This document shows positions 36,966 to 39,934 of a stretch of DNA of 39,934 nt, piece after piece (the first letter of the stretch is position 1; every line of letters starts with the position of its first letter). The stretch is taken from the NCBI GenBank assembly GCA_947599875.1, contig CANQFV010000024.1, positions 1 to 39,934 on the forward strand. Direction: 5' to 3'. The notes below the pieces were generated by a model. It worked only from the letters and a program-made list of their open reading frames with translations. It had not been told where the DNA came from and ran no database searches. This DNA is from an uncultured Oscillospiraceae bacterium. GTDB lineage: Bacteria; Bacillota; Clostridia; Oscillospirales; Oscillospiraceae. The position numbers were made by a program, and so were the translations under genes.

Positions 36966-39155
36966 ATGAAAAAGAGACTGATTTTTATGGCGGTTATCCT
37001 GGCTCTGGCGGTGACAGCCGCCGGGGCGGCGCTGGCCGCCTCACCGGATATGGTGTCCTATGAGGTGGAGGGCGGGGCGATCCAGTTCAACAAGACCACG
37101 GGGACCGTGGTCTCCGCGGACATCGGCATCAAGTCCGCCCACATCCCGGAGACCATCGACGGCACGGAGGTGAAGGCCATCGGGCCTTCGGCCTTTTACG
37201 GGCTTGTCCTCTCCTCTGTGGATCTCCCCCAGACCCTCACCGGCATCGGGGACAAGGCCTTTATGTACTGCGCAAACCTCACATCCGTCACCATCCCCGA
37301 CAGCGTCACCCGCCTGGGGAACCAGGCGTTTGCGGAATGTACCTCCCTCACGTCGGTGACGGTGGGATCCGGCGTGAAGGCGCTGGGGGACTCCGTCTTC
37401 TACCGCTGCTCCGAGCTGCGGGAGGCCGTCCTTCTGGGCGTCACCTCCATCGGAACCAACGCCTTTAACGACTGCACCCACTTAGAGCAGGTGGATCTTC
37501 CCGCCTCCCTGCGCTCCGTGGGCAGCGGCGCCTTTGAAAAATGCACGGCCCTCAAGAGCGTGAAGCTGCCGGAGGGCGCCACGGGGGTGGGGGCCAGGGC
37601 CTTCGCCCAGTGTACGGCCCTGACGAGCGTGTCCCTCCCCTGGACAGTCACCTCCATCGGCGAGGGGGCCTTCCGGGACTCCGGGCTGACCTCCGTCACC
37701 GTCCCCGCCGGGGTGCGGACGATGGGCCGGGAGGCCTTCGCCCAGTGCGAATCCCTGAGTGCCGTCACCCTCAGCCCCGGCCTTACGCAGCTGGGCGTCC
37801 GGGCCTTTTACAAGTGTTCCGCCCTCGCCGCCGTCACTCTGCCTGACTCCCTCACCTCCATCGGGGGGGAGGCCTTCGCCTTCTCCGGCATCACGCAGCT
37901 GACGGTGCCCGCCTCCGTCACCTACATGGGGGAGGAGGCCTTCGCCCGGTGCGATAAGCTCCGCTCCGCCACTCTGCTCAGCTCCGTCACGGCGGTGGAG
38001 GACGGGCTTTTCGCCTACTGCGGCGCGCTGGAGAGCGTGCGCCTCCCCGCTGGTCTGAAGGATATCGGCGACCAGGCGTTTGTGGAGTGCGCCGCCCTGC
38101 GTTCCGTGGAGATCCCCGCCGGCGTCACCCGCATCGGCATCCAGTCCTTCAGCGGCTGCTCCTCCCTCTCCGGCGTGAAGCTGCCGGAGGGCGTCACCTA
38201 CATCGGGGACGAGGCGTTTCTCGCCTGCTCCTCCATCACGGAGCTTACGCTGCCCGACGGGCTGGAGACCGTGGGGCCCTTCGCCTTCCGCCAGTCCGGG
38301 CTTGTCTCCGTCGCTGTCCCCGCCTCCCTGGGCAGCGTGCCCAACGGGGCGTTTTACCAGTGTTTGAATCTTCGTTCCGCCACCCTGCTCACCGGCATCA
38401 CCGCCCTGGATCTGGGCGCCTTTTACCAGTGTTCCTCCCTCCAGACGGTGAAGCTCCCCGGGACTCTTGTGACGGTGGGGGCCAACGCCTTCTCCGGCTG
38501 CACGAAGCTCTCCGGTGTGAGCTACGGCGGCTCCCAGGCCCAGTGGGACGCGCTGAAGGCCGCCAATCCCTCCTCCTGGCCGGAGGTTCTGGACGCGGCG
38601 GAGAAGACCTTCAACGCGGTGATCCCCGCCACCCAGCAGACCGGCTGGACGAACCCCTTCACCGACGTGCCCGCGGGCAGCTGGATGGAGGAGCCTGTGG
38701 GCTACATGAACTCCCGGGGCCTGATGCTGGGCACCGGGGAGACCGTCTTTGACGTAAAGGGCTCCGCCACCCGGGGCCAGATCATGACCATCCTGGCCCG
38801 GATCAACGGCGTGGATACCACCGGCTCCAGCCCTTGGTACGACAGGGGGATGAGGTGGGCCGTGGAGGCCGGCGTATCCGACGGCACCAACCCCGACAAG
38901 GCCGTGACCCGGCAGGAGATCGCCACTATGCTGTGGCGTCTGGCTGGGGAGAGGCCCAGTACCCAGTCTCTGACCTCCTTCGCCGACAGCCGGGAGATCT
39001 CCTCCTGGGCCGCCCAGGCGATGGCCTGGGCCGTGGAGCGGGGCATCATCACCGGGACGAACACCAACCGCCTCCTCCCCACCGGCACCGCCACCCGGGC
39101 GGAGGCCGCCGCCATGCTCATGCGCTACTGTATCCAGTACCAGAACAACAGGTGA
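36966..39155 (+). CDS. Secreted LRR_5 (BspA-like) surface protein with three SLH domains
   Basis: 729 residues. A signal peptide (MKKRLIFMAVILALAVTAAG, cleavage near AALAAS) is followed by about twenty 22-24-residue BspA-type leucine-rich repeats from residue 45 to about 530 with the pattern LTSVTIPDSVTRLGNQAFAEC. From about 562 three S-layer homology domains follow (FTDVPAGSWMEEPVGYMNSR, RWAVEAGVSDGTNPDK, AVERGIITGTNTNRLLPTGT), which would fix it to the wall polymer. LRR_5/SLH proteins in gut Clostridia are thought to act in adhesion or surface display. The start at 36966 is set by GGAG upstream; an earlier TTG codon is rejected. Confidence 0.9.
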   Translation: MKKRLIFMAVILALAVTAAGAALAASPDMVSYEVEGGAIQFNKTTGTVVSADIGIKSAHIPETIDGTEVKAIGPSAFYGLVLSSVDLPQTLTGIGDKAFMYCANLTSVTIPDSVTRLGNQAFAECTSLTSVTVGSGVKALGDSVFYRCSELREAVLLGVTSIGTNAFNDCTHLEQVDLPASLRSVGSGAFEKCTALKSVKLPEGATGVGARAFAQCTALTSVSLPWTVTSIGEGAFRDSGLTSVTVPAGVRTMGREAFAQCESLSAVTLSPGLTQLGVRAFYKCSALAAVTLPDSLTSIGGEAFAFSGITQLTVPASVTYMGEEAFARCDKLRSATLLSSVTAVEDGLFAYCGALESVRLPAGLKDIGDQAFVECAALRSVEIPAGVTRIGIQSFSGCSSLSGVKLPEGVTYIGDEAFLACSSITELTLPDGLETVGPFAFRQSGLVSVAVPASLGSVPNGAFYQCLNLRSATLLTGITALDLGAFYQCSSLQTVKLPGTLVTVGANAFSGCTKLSGVSYGGSQAQWDALKAANPSSWPEVLDAAEKTFNAVIPATQQTGWTNPFTDVPAGSWMEEPVGYMNSRGLMLGTGETVFDVKGSATRGQIMTILARINGVDTTGSSPWYDRGMRWAVEAGVSDGTNPDKAVTRQEIATMLWRLAGERPSTQSLTSFADSREISSWAAQAMAWAVERGIITGTNTNRLLPTGTATRAEAAAMLMRYCIQYQNNR

Positions 39156-39169
39156 GGGAGGCGTCAAGT

Positions 39170-39260
39170 GTCACCGGGGGGCCGGCGTCCCAAAGGGACG
39201 GTTCTTGTGAGTCACATTCGTGCCCCACGAAGAACCGTCCCTGTTGAACCGCCTCCTCAG
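39170..39260 (+). repeat. Family A repeat, short form
   Basis: GGCGTCCCAAAGGGACGGTT and TGTGAGTCACATTCGTGCCC run to AAGAACCGTCCCTGTTGAAC and CGCCTCCTCAG. It is the short counterpart of the expanded copy at 19703-19899. Confidence 0.8.
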
Positions 39261-39282
39261 GTATCGAAGATAGAGCGTTATC

Positions 39283-39472
39283 ATTGCCTCACGGGGACGG
39301 TTTTTGTGGGACACCGGAGCGCAGCGGAGGTGGTTCACAAGAACCGTCCCCTGTGGGGCACGGCAGATGGTTCGTCGTGCATCACCGGAAAGCCGGTGTG
39401 ACACGGGGACGGTTCTTTAGTCCCACCTGCGGTGTGACAAAAGAACCGTCCCCGCTGTCCCACCTCCTCAGG
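39283..39472 (+). repeat. Family A repeat, two joined units
   Basis: The unit pair has the same order as at 19918-20118: TGCCTCACGGGGACGGTTTT through GGAAAGCCGGTGTGACACGG to GTCCCACCTCCTC. Confidence 0.8.
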
Positions 39473-39510
39473 GAGGCGAAAAAAAGCGTTACCATCGATT
39501 CAATCTGTAC

Positions 39511-39813
39511 GGGCCGCCGCCCACGGCGGCCCGCATTGTTTGAGTTGCGTTAAATCGATACCCGGTGGTAATCGGAACCCGGGCCGACGAGGTCGTCGGC
39601 CCCTACGGCAAGGACGAAGGTTTGTACGTTGACCGCGAGATGTTGGAGTATTTCGGCAGGCGGGCCGCCGTGGGCGGCGGCCCCTACAGTCTGTAGGAGT
39701 CCCCCTGTAGGGGCCGATGACCTCATCGGCCCGGGTAGATTGGGTGACAGAGCGGTTGCGTTAAGACGGAAAACTTTCAAATTTGCCGTAGGGGCCGCCG
39801 CCCACGGCGGCCC
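39511..39813. repeat. Family B palindrome cluster (five units)
   Basis: Units at 39511-39532, 39581-39606, 39662-39687, 39707-39732 and 39788-39813. Stems alternate between CCGCCG-type and ACGA/ATGA-type with matching changes on the other arm. From 39706 the sequence is the second copy of the direct repeat that begins at 19550. Confidence 0.8.
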
Positions 39814-39856
39814 GTGTCGGTTGAGCGCCGCAAAATAAGCAGGGAAAGGCGGCGAT

Positions 39857-39934
39857 GTGCATCACCGGGAAGCCGGCGTCCCAAAGGGACGGTTCTTGTG
39901 AGTCACATTCGTGCCCCACGAAGAACCGTCCCTG
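39857..39934 (+). repeat. Family A repeat (cut by window end)
   Basis: GGCGTCCCAAAGGGACGGTT to GAAGAACCGTCCCTG at the window end, matching 39170-39245 and the ends of 19703-19899. Confidence 0.8.

Noticed and set aside
19550-39906. CRISPR array from regularly recurring palindromes
   Set aside because: The palindromes lie at irregular distances in dispersed places, spacers are themselves repeated, and no cas gene is present.

Overview
The window looks like a chromosome segment of a GC-rich, Gram-positive-type Clostridia member, most likely an Oscillospiraceae (Flavonifractor/Oscillibacter/Lawsonibacter-like) gut anaerobe. This rests on the high GC, the greA-lysS pair, the argGHCJBDF order, SLH and LRR_5 surface proteins, an LTA-synthase family protein, and consensus sigma-A promoters with AGGAGG-type ribosome binding sites. 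The taxonomic call is inference; no 16S rRNA is present.

Layout. (1) 1-2253: an SDR oxidoreductase resembling gluconate 5-dehydrogenase and an HTH-methyltransferase fusion, both on the minus strand. (2) 3074-18251: a compact short-tailed phage-like island. Thirteen minus-strand genes follow one perfect consensus promoter: a small Zn-site protein, terminase small and large subunits, tail tube, ejection-like protein, a TM peptide, portal, scaffold, capsid, a small structural protein, fiber, tip protein, holin, endolysin and adaptor. A divergent Xre repressor and an ImmA-like protease face them across a promoter region studded with AATCAAGT operators. No integrase, excisionase, replication gene or tape measure is present. 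(3) 18307-18961: five tRNAs (Gly, Arg, His, Gln, Lys). (4) 18973-20599: a dense block of dispersed hairpin repeats. (5) 20600-29582: a full arginine pathway from glutamate, argG-argH-argC-argJ-argB-argD-argF on the minus strand, cut into blocks by repeat islands. (6) 29818-31842: an LTA-synthase-like membrane sulfatase. (7) 32112-36801, plus strand: greA-lysS followed by an accessory stretch of lower GC (MNT/HEPN toxin-antitoxin, zinc ribbon, broken EamA transporter, Xre regulator, small hypotheticals). (8) 36966-39155: a secreted LRR_5/SLH surface protein. (9) 39156-39934: another repeat block.

The main discovery signals are two. First, the phage-like island carries only packaging, particle, lysis and switch functions, which resembles PBSX-type or gene-transfer-agent-type domesticated particles rather than a complete temperate phage. 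Second, there are four families of dispersed structured repeats (called A-D here). Two of them (C and D) are ordered series of hairpins whose stems change between copies while pairing is kept and some loops stay constant. That pattern suggests selection on structure or mobility as folded DNA or RNA. All functional calls were made by eye from motifs; no database search was run.
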